Source of the DNA: JBBDYH01 sp040901795
GTDB taxonomy: Bacteria > Planctomycetota > Planctomycetia > Pirellulales > JALHPA01
Length of the DNA stretch: 54,517 bases
Direction of reading: 5' to 3'
Assembly: GCA_040901795.1 (NCBI GenBank)
Contig: JBBDYH010000005.1
Coordinates: 1-54,517, forward strand
Of the stretch, positions 1 through 7,657 are shown piece by piece. The position numbers and the translations under genes are program-made. Position 1 is the first letter of the stretch; each line of letters opens with the position of its first letter. The notes under the pieces were generated by a model that was given only the letters and a program-made list of their open reading frames with translations, made no database searches and was not told the DNA's origin.

Positions 1-1006
1 GGTTTTCTTCGAGAAAGACCCTCCCGCCGGTTGCGATTGAGGTTAGAGACCGCCAACCATCCTCTCTTACAAGATGTTCCTGGCGTTCTTTGCGGTTATC
101 AATAACAATCGTGCCAACAGGGAATGGTGGACGAAAAATGTCGGCGCTGAGTTTCGGATTGATTTCAAAGTCTGCCAGTCTTGCCAGCCCACGAACGCCG
201 GAGCGAGGTGCCTCCAATGCAGCGCTTGTGGGAATCCATCTGTCGATTCGCCACGTTTCCGGAAGCCAGCCAATTTGGTCATCACGCTGATAAGTGGCCG
301 AAATCTGATAAAACCGATTGCCGTGTAGATGCACGACGTACCGACTAATAACGAAGTCTTTTGAGGGATCGACCCAGACTTCGCGAGTATGCTCGCCGAA
401 ATCTTGCTCGATAACAGCATGTGGCAGCCCGTCGAGAGTCTTTAAGGAAAGAGCAGGAAGTCCCGTGGGGCTAATCACGCGATTAAGCACTCCCGCACAG
501 CCAACGCCTGGCGTAAGGGCGCGAACAGAGAAAATCGGTATTTCGACGTGTGGGTTGCCAGTATCCTCGTGTTGCAACTGGGTTTTTATGAACCCAACCG
601 GGTACAGTTGTTTCGACCGCTTGTCAATGTGGTTTGAATAAAGAGTTCTAATCGTTGTTCCATCCGACGCACTACGATATGTTTTTTCCACGAACTGCTT
701 TTTCTCATTCCTCCATTCGATACCTTTCCACTCATATCGGATCATGCTACCGCTAATCAGTACTTCAGACTCGAACTCCTGTGATGTGTCTTCGGGTGGA
801 TAGAGATTCGGCCCTTTCTGCCCATAGCAGCCGCGGGGAAACGTACGCACTTCGATCCATTTAAAACGCGCGCGTTTGACTCGCTCTTGCCGCTTGCCCC
901 AGGCGGCGTGAATTTGTTCAAGCGTGACCTCCCCGTTCTGTGCAGAGCACGTCGCCGCTATGCCACAGAGTAAAAGAGCAACGAGAACGAGCCGATTGGC
1001 AAACAT
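1..1006 (-). CDS. Secreted protein of unknown function, 3' end missing
   Basis: An open frame of 335 codons starts at an ATG at 1006 and stays open to the left edge, so the C-terminus lies outside the window. Residues 1-22 form a clear signal peptide (MFANRLVLVALLLCGIAATC then SA), so the product is exported. The mature part is rich in Trp, Arg and aromatic residues with alternating beta-like stretches, for example TREVWVDPSKDFVISRYVVH. This resembles the large planctomycete families of LolA/RseB-like secreted proteins, but I cannot name a family. It starts 13 bases after the stop of the DUF1573 gene on the same strand, so the two are probably co-transcribed. No strong ribosome-binding site is visible. 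Confidence 0.7.
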   Translation of the reverse strand, partial: MFANRLVLVALLLCGIAATCSAQNGEVTLEQIHAAWGKRQERVKRARFKWIEVRTFPRGCYGQKGPNLYPPEDTSQEFESEVLISGSMIRYEWKGIEWRNEKKQFVEKTYRSASDGTTIRTLYSNHIDKRSKQLYPVGFIKTQLQHEDTGNPHVEIPIFSVRALTPGVGCAGVLNRVISPTGLPALSLKTLDGLPHAVIEQDFGEHTREVWVDPSKDFVISRYVVHLHGNRFYQISATYQRDDQIGWLPETWRIDRWIPTSAALEAPRSGVRGLARLADFEINPKLSADIFRPPFPVGTIVIDNRKERQEHLVREDGWRSLTSIATGGRVFLEEN

Positions 1007-1019
1007 GATTGTCTGAGTG

Positions 1020-2339
1020 CTAGGGAAATCTTTGCGCAAATACGTCTTCGGGGCGAACGGGACGCGGTTGCACTCCGTTGTAAATGATTGGAATGTCGAG
1101 ATCGGCTTGTTCACCGGTTGATAAGTTGATTGCCTGAAAGCGCGCCGTGCTGCGCTGGTCCCCGCGCGATTGCGGAGTTAGGCGGAGGCAGAAGGCAGCT
1201 TGTAGGACGCCGTCTTCGGCGAGGAAGGGATCGGAAGGAAGAGGGGGAGATTGGGAGACCGGAGTAAGCGTTATGCCTGACTGTTGATCGAGGGGAATGA
1301 GGGCGAAGCGGGTGCCAGTGCGGGAGCGGAGTGTGAGGATAGTTTCATAGGTGCCATCCATTTCAACCATGCCGGCGTAGATTTCGGGCGGCTCGACGGC
1401 GACATCGAAGACGATTGCGCCGGTGAGTTTGATGGGAAACAGCGGCATCGCGCGACCTTGCGCATCAGTCGATTGCAGGAGCACCTGTCGGTCGATTCTG
1501 CCGAGGGGGATTTGATTCGATGGAGTGAGGGCCAGCAGATATTCGGTAGTGTGCTCCGATCGAGGGGCAGCGTTCGTTCCAGTCGTTGGCTGCCTTGGCT
1601 TTTCCAGAGGAGCAGAGGAGGAGAGGGGAAGAGGGGGAGACGGGGATACCTCGAACGGCTTAATCTCGATCGCCATATCGGACTGCGGGAGCACGATGAG
1701 GCTGGAGAGTGACGTGGCGGCTGTCAAACGGATCGTGGTTGTCTTACCTGGCGTGCGCGAAAGGATTTCGCCCAGCTCAATCGCGCGGGGGGAAGCAGTG
1801 AACAGGTCCTTGGCGGTCCCGCGGAGAACGAATCCAGGAGGGCTGGACGTCGCGACAGCGACAATCGGATGGATGGCGATTTCGAACTTGCGCGTTGATT
1901 CGTTGGGCTCTATGTCGTGGCCCTTCGTCAGATCAATCGTCGCCACGACTTCGGCGGTGGAGTGCGGCGGAATGGTAAGCGAGGGCGGCTCAATCAGGTC
2001 GCACTGGCACGAGGCGGTGAACTCGGCGATGCCGACCGGACGGTCGGAGATGTTCTGGATAGGAATTCGCCACTTGAAGTCCTTGACCGCCCACACTTCG
2101 CCGAAGTTGAGGTGTCCTGGCTCGATATACAGGCCGGCGTTGTAGTGACGCTCGACGAGGAAGTCTTGACCAACATAGACGCCACCGAAGAAGAGGAAGG
2201 CCACGGCGATGATGGCGATGCCGTAGAGTGTGGGCGAGGAGCGTTGGCGGCTGGGAGCCGCCACTACGGATGGCGGTAACGATTGAGCAGTGATTGGCTC
2301 GACTCGCGCGACTTCGGTCGAAGACTCTGCCTGGCTCAT
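1020..2339 (-). CDS. DUF1573 membrane-anchored protein
   Basis: The protein has 439 residues. A short N-terminal tail is followed by one membrane span at about residues 37-57 (YGIAIIAVAFLFFGGVYVG). A DUF1573 domain comes next, recognisable from LNFGEVWAVKDFKWRIPIQN and the SCQCD motif near residue 110; this Ig-like fold (PF07610) is common in Planctomycetes and Bacteroidetes. The rest is beta-rich and probably exported, with a Ser/Pro-rich linker near residue 240. Its role is unknown. The start chosen is the ATG at 2339, which has AAGGAGG just upstream. The frame stays open to 2807, but that extension is dispersed-repeat DNA and overlaps the next gene, so I excluded it. The gene lies just upstream of the secreted protein at the left edge. 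Confidence 0.85.
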   Translation of the reverse strand: MSQAESSTEVARVEPITAQSLPPSVVAAPSRQRSSPTLYGIAIIAVAFLFFGGVYVGQDFLVERHYNAGLYIEPGHLNFGEVWAVKDFKWRIPIQNISDRPVGIAEFTASCQCDLIEPPSLTIPPHSTAEVVATIDLTKGHDIEPNESTRKFEIAIHPIVAVATSSPPGFVLRGTAKDLFTASPRAIELGEILSRTPGKTTTIRLTAATSLSSLIVLPQSDMAIEIKPFEVSPSPPLPLSSSAPLEKPRQPTTGTNAAPRSEHTTEYLLALTPSNQIPLGRIDRQVLLQSTDAQGRAMPLFPIKLTGAIVFDVAVEPPEIYAGMVEMDGTYETILTLRSRTGTRFALIPLDQQSGITLTPVSQSPPLPSDPFLAEDGVLQAAFCLRLTPQSRGDQRSTARFQAINLSTGEQADLDIPIIYNGVQPRPVRPEDVFAQRFP

Positions 2340-2480
2340 GGCTCCTCCTTTCGTTTGAGCCGAGGGCGGCGAGAACGGCTCTGTGGATATGGCCTTTAAA
2401 GGCGATGTCAATTGTGGACTTACACAAAGGGCCGGTTTTTTTGGAGCGAAGACGTTGGCGCGGAAGAACGGAGCAGGCAT

Positions 2481-2540
2481 CGGTGAGTCACGAAGCGGAG
2501 TTTCGGGGCAGTGGGTTCCCAAACGGAGCTTGGGAACCAG
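2481..2540. repeat. Dispersed 60-bp repeat, copy A, with hairpin
   Basis: This 60-base unit matches copy B at 2605-2664 in 57 of 60 positions by eye. It ends in an inverted repeat at 2515-2537 with arms GTTCCCAAAC and GCTTGGGAAC around a 3-base loop GGA. The arms have one mismatch here. Confidence 0.85.
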
Positions 2541-2604
2541 AGAAATCGTCCCACGCTGGAACGTAGGAACGAGCGCTGGAGAAGTGTGGGAATGGAGCAC
2601 GCGT

Positions 2605-2664
2605 CGGTGATTCACGAAGCGGAGCTTCGGGGCAGTGGGTTCCCAAGCGGAGCTTGGGAACCAG
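2605..2664. repeat. Dispersed 60-bp repeat, copy B, with perfect hairpin
   Basis: This is the second copy of the unit at 2481-2540. Its inverted repeat at 2639-2661 has perfect 10-base arms, GTTCCCAAGC and GCTTGGGAAC, around the loop GGA. It lies just past the stop of the dehydrogenase gene and could act as a transcription barrier, but it has no T-run. Confidence 0.85.
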
Positions 2665-2697
2665 GAACGAGATTCTTCGCTTCGCTCAGAATGACGA

Positions 2698-4179
2698 TCA
2701 GCGCTGCAAAGCGAGCCGCCGCCAGCCGAAGCCGAGCAGGCCCAGCGCTGCGACTGCGAGTAGCGCCAAGCTGCCCGGCTCGGGGATGGCGGTGAGCTGG
2801 TAGACAATCCCGCCCGTCCCGTTGGGCGGCGTGTTCGTCACCATCGCATACAGCTCGCCGTTGCCGTCCTCGCCGAAGCCGTGCACGGTCAACCCGTTCG
2901 GCAGAATGCCGCCCGGAAACTGCGGCAACAAAAACTCATTGATCTGCCCAGTGGTCAGGTCGGCGTAGAAGAGTCGTCCGTCCACACGCGGAGGCAGGCT
3001 GCGCAGCGCCAAATCGCCGAAGACATATTTGCCGACCAGTTCAGGGATCGCCGTTCCGCGATAGACGAAACCGCCGGTGATCGAGATGCCGTCACTATGG
3101 TCGTACTCCAGAGTCCCCAAAGGACCGGAAATCGGGTCGATCAACCCCGCCGGTACGCCCGGGGTGCGAGCGCCCACGGTCCCGTCATTGCGATTGAACA
3201 GAAAATCGCCCTCCTTGACCGCCCAACCGTAGTTGCCGCCGAGCGTGATGCGGTTGATCTCCTCGATGTTGTTCTGACCAACGTCGGCCAGGATCAGCTC
3301 GCCATTGGCGCGGTCAAAGGAGAAGCGATATGGATTGCGCAGCCCGTACGCATAGGTTTCCGGCACCTGCCCCGCTCCCTGGAAAGGATTCGTTGTCGGG
3401 ATGCGATACTGACCGTTGCTGCTCAGGGGGTTGGGGCTGCCCGCGGTCAAGTTCGGGTTGAGCGGATCGATGCGCAACATTTTGCCCTGGGCCGTCGTCA
3501 GGTTCTGGGCATTGCCTCCCGGTTCGAGATGGCCAGGCCCGACATCGTTGGCGTTGCCGCCGTCGCCGGTTGCCAGATACAAAAAGCCGTCGGTCCCAAA
3601 AGCGATTGTGCCGCCGTTGTGATTGCCCGCATCCTTACCGAACGAGATGATCTCGCGCCGCGAGGCGGGATCGACCAGGTTCGGATCCGTGGCGCTCATT
3701 TTCCACTCGGAAATCAGGTTCCGATAGTTGTTCGTGACGCCGGTCGGCACAGGGTACGTCGGCAAGGCGCCGGCCGCTAATGGCTCGCTCGTGTATGTGT
3801 AAAGCGTGCGGAAACCGGGGCTGGCCGAGTTGTTAAAGCCGGGATGAAACGCCAGACCCAGCAATCCGCGCTCGTCGTTAGGGCTGGTCGGGTTCAGCGG
3901 CGGCGCAACGCGTGTGCGAAGGTCAAGCGCGGGCGTGGGCAAGATGCTGTTGTTCTGATGCACCAATAGCAGACCGTTCTGCTCGAGCACAAACAGCCGC
4001 TGAGTGTCGCCCGGCGGACTGATCCCATAGAGCGGCGCGGCTAAGCCTGTCGCGACCGGGTCCAGGGTGATGGCGATGTTCCCCATACTGATGCTAGGAA
4101 GCAAGTGGTCCGCCGTGGCATGCGAGTTCAGCGTGACGGTCACCAAAGCGATCGCGAGGAAAGCGCTCTTTCGTGTCAT
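2698..4179 (-). CDS. PQQ-type glucose/sorbosone dehydrogenase with PEP-CTERM tag
   Basis: The protein has 493 residues. A signal peptide covers about residues 1-23 (MTRKSAFLAIALVTVTLNSH). A six-bladed propeller of the glucose/sorbosone dehydrogenase family (PF07995) follows, with the family motifs DERGLLGLAFHPGF, HNGGTIAFGTDGFLYLATGD, ETYAYGLRNPYRFSFD and GGNYGWAVKEG. Such enzymes oxidise sugars or related alcohols with bound PQQ outside the cytoplasm. The C-terminus carries a PEP-CTERM sorting signal: IPEPGSLALL, a hydrophobic stretch (AVAALGLLGFGW), then RRLALQR. That predicts cutting and anchoring by an exosortase, which is not encoded in this window. I chose the ATG at 4179 (GGAG 10 bases upstream) over 4230 because it begins the signal peptide. 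The substrate cannot be read from the sequence. Confidence 0.9.
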   Translation of the reverse strand: MTRKSAFLAIALVTVTLNSHATADHLLPSISMGNIAITLDPVATGLAAPLYGISPPGDTQRLFVLEQNGLLLVHQNNSILPTPALDLRTRVAPPLNPTSPNDERGLLGLAFHPGFNNSASPGFRTLYTYTSEPLAAGALPTYPVPTGVTNNYRNLISEWKMSATDPNLVDPASRREIISFGKDAGNHNGGTIAFGTDGFLYLATGDGGNANDVGPGHLEPGGNAQNLTTAQGKMLRIDPLNPNLTAGSPNPLSSNGQYRIPTTNPFQGAGQVPETYAYGLRNPYRFSFDRANGELILADVGQNNIEEINRITLGGNYGWAVKEGDFLFNRNDGTVGARTPGVPAGLIDPISGPLGTLEYDHSDGISITGGFVYRGTAIPELVGKYVFGDLALRSLPPRVDGRLFYADLTTGQINEFLLPQFPGGILPNGLTVHGFGEDGNGELYAMVTNTPPNGTGGIVYQLTAIPEPGSLALLAVAALGLLGFGWRRLALQR

Positions 4180-4422
4180 AATTCGCCTACTCCCTGACTC
4201 AAGTTGTATTAGCCTTGGAAAGGCCCCCAAATTGATGCATATGCACTTCTGTACTTGGATCCACAGCCGATGTCAAGGATTTGGTGAGTCAAAACTTTGA
4301 AAGAATCACGTCGAGGCTCGACGAGTGTGTGGACGTACACAGTCGCACCAATCAGCGGTGTTCGAGCTGAGTCGGGACGTTCATCGTTGGCTCGCCGGAC
4401 AAGAACACGCCATGCGTCCCCT

Positions 4423-4668
4423 TCAAGAGCGCGAGATCGCGCCACTGCGAGTCCTTGGCGCCGGCTTCCGCACAGCATGACGTGCGCGGTGATGCTCTTC
4501 GATGATCGATTTTGCGAACTGAATGGCAACTTTTGCCGAGCCGTTCGTGGAGGAGCATTCCCCGCAGCCGCACAACTTGCAAGACCAGATTGTCTGCAAC
4601 ACAGTTCCGCGCGTAAACAGCTTGACGGTGTAGGCCGCGTCGTCGATCGTGATTTCTTCGTTGTACAT
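4423..4668 (-). CDS. Small Cys-rich protein of unknown function
   Basis: This frame gives 81 residues from the ATG at 4668, or 111 residues from 4758. The shorter form looks like a real globular protein: it begins MYNEEITIDDAAYTVKLFTR, followed by IWSCKLCGCGECSS and an amphipathic stretch KVAIQFAKSIIEEHHRARH. Four Cys (CKLC, then GCGEC) could bind a metal, or be a zinc knuckle. It sits between the dehydrogenase and a lone receiver gene, with no ribosome-binding site visible at either start. A 157-codon frame on the opposite strand (4297-4770) is less protein-like. I do not recognise the family. Confidence 0.45.
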   Translation of the reverse strand: MYNEEITIDDAAYTVKLFTRGTVLQTIWSCKLCGCGECSSTNGSAKVAIQFAKSIIEEHHRARHAVRKPAPRTRSGAISRS

Positions 4669-4779
4669 GCTGAAGTGTGCGCCATGCCTGAGAGCAGGCA
4701 AGCAAATGGCGGAAGACCGCATGGTGAGCATGCGGAACTCCGCAGGCAGATTGCCCATTCTGCGGGCTAAGCTTGCAGT

Positions 4780-5154
4780 ATGCGTGTACTCATCATCGAA
4801 GACTCGCTGACCACGGCGATGACGCTCGAGAGTTTTGTCTCAGCCGGTGGGCATGAGCCGATCTGCGTTCCTAACGCATGGCTGGCATGTCCGATAGCTG
4901 ACGCATGGCCTATCGACCTCGTGCTGCTGGACATCATGCTCCCGGGTGTGGATGGCTATGAATTAGCCGGCCGGCTGCGAGACAAGGGTCTGCGCGCACC
5001 TATCATCGCGGTCACTTCGCTCGACGACGATCCAGCGAAACGCGAGGAGTATGGCATCGGCGGCTACGTCGGCAAGCCGGTGTCCATGAAGCAACTCAAA
5101 GACTTGCTTGAAGAGCTAAACTTGGCAATGAACGCTCGAGAGACGTTGTCTTAG
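4780..5154 (+). CDS. Single-domain response regulator (receiver only)
   Basis: The 124-residue protein is one receiver domain. It has the acidic pocket IIEDS at residues 5-9, the phosphoacceptor Asp51 in VLLDIMLPGVDGY, the switch Thr/Ser in IAVTSLDDD, and the conserved Lys99 in YVGKPVS. There is no output domain, so it probably passes phosphate on or acts by protein contact, as CheY and Spo0F do. It is transcribed toward the minus-strand signalling run at 5178-12364; the two stop codons are only about 23 bases apart. No strong ribosome-binding site is seen. Its kinase could be one of the two encoded next to it. Confidence 0.88.
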   Translation: MRVLIIEDSLTTAMTLESFVSAGGHEPICVPNAWLACPIADAWPIDLVLLDIMLPGVDGYELAGRLRDKGLRAPIIAVTSLDDDPAKREEYGIGGYVGKPVSMKQLKDLLEELNLAMNARETLS

Positions 5155-5177
5155 CCGCCGGAACGCGACGGCGACTT

Positions 5178-6539
5178 TCAGTCTTCTTTCGGCGTTGATC
5201 GCCGGATGCCGACTTCGGGGTCACGTCTGGACGGGCTCTCATCGCCTTCGTTTGGTACAAGCGACGCATGGTCGATCCGGGTCAAGGGCATTGCCTTCCG
5301 CAGCTCTTGTGCACCTTTTGCTGATACGCCGGTTTCGAGCAGCGATAATTCGCGAAGCGCTCGCAATCGCCTTAAGTGCGCAATTCCAGCATCCGTCACC
5401 TGAGTACCACGAAGAGAAAGCCGGCGTAGGTGGCTCAGGTTTTTCAAGTGAGCAAGACCCGAATCCGTGATCTCCGTTTGCCGCAAATCAAGCTCCTCCA
5501 GATCAGTCAGCTTCCCAATGGTCTCCAAATCCTCATTCGTCGCTCGTGTGTGAGCCAATTCCAGGCGACGCAGATTGGGCACGCCATGCAATTCGCCGAT
5601 TTCGGATGGTCGCCGATCCGGTTCGAACCATGCTGACGCACCTATCGTCTTTGAGACCGCGATGCGTGCGCCGACCTGTTCCAGCACATCGACAGCACGA
5701 TTCATCTGGCGCATCATATGAAGTTGCATTGACAGCCAGATGCTGATCAACAGCAAACCCGCCGCGGCCAGCCAGGCAAACTCCTTGCCCGCCAGGCTGT
5801 GCAGTGCCGTGGCGGCCCATCGTCGGATTGTCGTTGCGCCGGCAGTAACGCCGCGACTGGCATTTGCAACTTGGCGGCGAGGGACACACCCTGGCGGAAT
5901 GGCGGCGTCGGACTTCTTTGGCACATGCTCGTTAGCGAAATCAACCCCTGTCGTTGCGTCCGCGTTGATTGGCACAACTGGCACTTGCAATGCACATGGC
6001 CCGTCAGTCTCGCGGGCTAACTGTGCAGCATCCTCAGGCAAAGGATTCGATTCCCCTGCATGCTGCCCATCGATCATCGCCTTAGCCTCGCGAGCGGTCG
6101 TGAGCCCGTTGATCTCGGGGCTGCCAATCGACAGCGCGCCTTCGGGTCGTTCGGCACCTTGATCGATCCGCCGTGCCATTAATCCGGCCACTTTGCCGGC
6201 AAACATTTCATAGTCGACCGGTTTGAACATGATGTCGTCCACGCCGCGACGCAGTAAATCCTGCGCAAGCCGAGGCTCCAACACGCCCGTCAAAATGACC
6301 ACCAACGGCCGTTCGGCTCGTTCCAGCACGTCAGATGTCAAGCTGTAACCGTTGCCGTTGGGCATTCGCAAATCGCTGACGAGCGCATGGTAGTGCCTGG
6401 CAGCGAGTAAGCAAGCTGCTTCTGCGCCATCTTGCGCCTCGGTGCAATGGAACCCGTGACGTTCCAGAGCACGGACTGTCAACTTGCGAACGGCCTCCTC
6501 GTCATCGACAACCAGCGCTGAATAGCGATAACCAGACAT
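5178..6539 (-). CDS. Receiver domain fused through one membrane span to leucine-rich repeats
   Basis: The protein has 453 residues. Residues 5-122 are a receiver with VVDDEE, phosphoacceptor Asp56 in SDLRMPNGNGYS and Lys106 in MFKPVDY. A low-complexity linker (about 125-250) leads to one strong membrane span at about 254-274 (FAWLAAAGLLLISIWLSMQL). A coiled region follows, then leucine-rich repeats at about 322-417 with period near 24, for example LEELDLRQTEITDSGLAHL and LRRLSLRGTQVTDAGIAHL. The cytoplasmic receiver implies that the repeats are outside the inner membrane. I know of no standard response regulator with this layout. It starts two bases after the stop of the HD-GYP gene and is the last gene of the run. 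A phosphorylated receiver might control an external binding surface, or the reverse. Confidence 0.88.
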   Translation of the reverse strand: MSGYRYSALVVDDEEAVRKLTVRALERHGFHCTEAQDGAEAACLLAARHYHALVSDLRMPNGNGYSLTSDVLERAERPLVVILTGVLEPRLAQDLLRRGVDDIMFKPVDYEMFAGKVAGLMARRIDQGAERPEGALSIGSPEINGLTTAREAKAMIDGQHAGESNPLPEDAAQLARETDGPCALQVPVVPINADATTGVDFANEHVPKKSDAAIPPGCVPRRQVANASRGVTAGATTIRRWAATALHSLAGKEFAWLAAAGLLLISIWLSMQLHMMRQMNRAVDVLEQVGARIAVSKTIGASAWFEPDRRPSEIGELHGVPNLRRLELAHTRATNEDLETIGKLTDLEELDLRQTEITDSGLAHLKNLSHLRRLSLRGTQVTDAGIAHLRRLRALRELSLLETGVSAKGAQELRKAMPLTRIDHASLVPNEGDESPSRRDPEVGIRRSTPKED

Positions 6540-6541
6540 GT

Positions 6542-7657
6542 TTAACTCATCTCCACCGCGTGAGGGATCGCACAGGCTTCGGACGTCAAGAACGGCCGGG
6601 TTTTGTCCTCGGCAAGATCTGGATTCACCAACGAAATCCGCCGTAGTTCGGGGACCAGTGTCAGGAATACGCCGAACAGGTACGGATCAAAGTGCGTTCC
6701 GCGTCCCTTGATCATCAGATCGATCGCTTCTTCCTCCGGCAATGCTGCCCGATAAACGCGGTCGTGGGTCAATGCGTCATAGACGTCGACCAACGCCAGA
6801 ATCCGGGCGGAGAGCGGGATTGCTTCGCCGCGAACGCGGTTTGGGTAACCGGTCCCGTCCCAGCGCTCATGGTGATAAAGCGCAATTTCATGGGCCAGCT
6901 TCAACACCGGCCAATCCGATCCGCCCAAGATCTCGGCGCCGATCAGCGTGTGCGTCTTCATCACGTCAAATTCAGCATCCGACAGCTTGCCAGGTTTGCA
7001 AAGAATCGCATCGGGGATGCCAATTTTGCCGACGTCGTGCATGGGCGCCGCGAGTCGGATGGTATCGATCTCTTCTGCCGGCCAGCCGAGCACTTCGGCG
7101 AACAACTCGCTGTAGAGCCCCGTCCGGCGAATATGGGCGCCCGTCTCTTCGTCGCGGAGCATCGCGGCATTCAAGAGGCGATGAATCGTCTCTTCGTGCG
7201 CGTGGCGAATCGCTTCGGTCTGCTTGCGAACGCGCGATTCGAGCTTCTGCGTGTACTCCCGGTTTTCGATGACTAACCGACGGCGTTCGAGTCCGCGCTT
7301 TACCTGGAACAGCAGCTCTTCGCGCTCCACAGGCTTGACGAGATAGCCATAGGCTCCTGAAGTCAGGGACTGAATCGCGGTCTTGGTATCAGCCGAGGCC
7401 GTCAGCATTAAGACGGCGGTATCCGAATAGCTGCCTTGAATCCTCGACAACAACTCAAGTCCGCTTTCCCCGGGCATTCGGATGTCGCAAGTCACCAGGT
7501 CCACTTCGTTGGTCTGCAATTCGGCCCAACCGCTCGCGGCGGAGTCAGCTTCGAGAGCGCGAAAGCCCTCGCTCCGCAACCAGCGAGCGATTAAGTCGCG
7601 AATCGGACGCTCGTCGTCGATTACCAGGATTGTGTTCTGATCGGTCATGGTCTTCAT
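6542..7657 (-). CDS. Response regulator with HD-GYP domain (c-di-GMP phosphodiesterase type)
   Basis: The protein has 371 residues. Residues 9-125 form a receiver with Asp58 in TCDIRMPGESG and Lys108 in LVKPVE. A helical linker follows, and then an HD-GYP domain at about 155-340. The catalytic signatures are intact: HDVGKIGIPD (His207, Asp208), EIALYHHERWDGTGYP (His262, His263, GTGYP) and the downstream DVYDALTHDRVYR. Proteins of this class hydrolyse cyclic di-GMP in the cytoplasm when their receiver is phosphorylated. The start codon overlaps the stop of the upstream hybrid kinase as ATGA, so translation is probably coupled. The next gene begins 2 bases after its stop. Confidence 0.93.
   Translation of the reverse strand: MKTMTDQNTILVIDDERPIRDLIARWLRSEGFRALEADSAASGWAELQTNEVDLVTCDIRMPGESGLELLSRIQGSYSDTAVLMLTASADTKTAIQSLTSGAYGYLVKPVEREELLFQVKRGLERRRLVIENREYTQKLESRVRKQTEAIRHAHEETIHRLLNAAMLRDEETGAHIRRTGLYSELFAEVLGWPAEEIDTIRLAAPMHDVGKIGIPDAILCKPGKLSDAEFDVMKTHTLIGAEILGGSDWPVLKLAHEIALYHHERWDGTGYPNRVRGEAIPLSARILALVDVYDALTHDRVYRAALPEEEAIDLMIKGRGTHFDPYLFGVFLTLVPELRRISLVNPDLAEDKTRPFLTSEACAIPHAVEMS

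Larger units (their letters stand above)
2340..2697. other. Intergenic block of dispersed repeats
   Basis: This 358-base gap between the DUF1573 gene and the sugar dehydrogenase holds no convincing gene. It contains two 60-base direct repeats, each with a strong hairpin, and a separate motif at 2676-2695 (TTCGCTTCGCTCAGAATGAC). Open frames through it on both strands translate to repeat-derived peptides of the SAWEP / VPKLRLGT / HSERSEES kind. Confidence 0.75.

Noticed and set aside
2340..2807. 156-codon N-terminal extension of the DUF1573 frame
   Set aside because: It consists of repeat-derived peptides, overlaps the dehydrogenase gene, and a start with AAGGAGG lies at 2339.
4297..4770. 157-codon plus-strand frame opposite the small Cys protein
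   Set aside because: It is less protein-like than the minus-strand frame, with no domain or ribosome-binding site.
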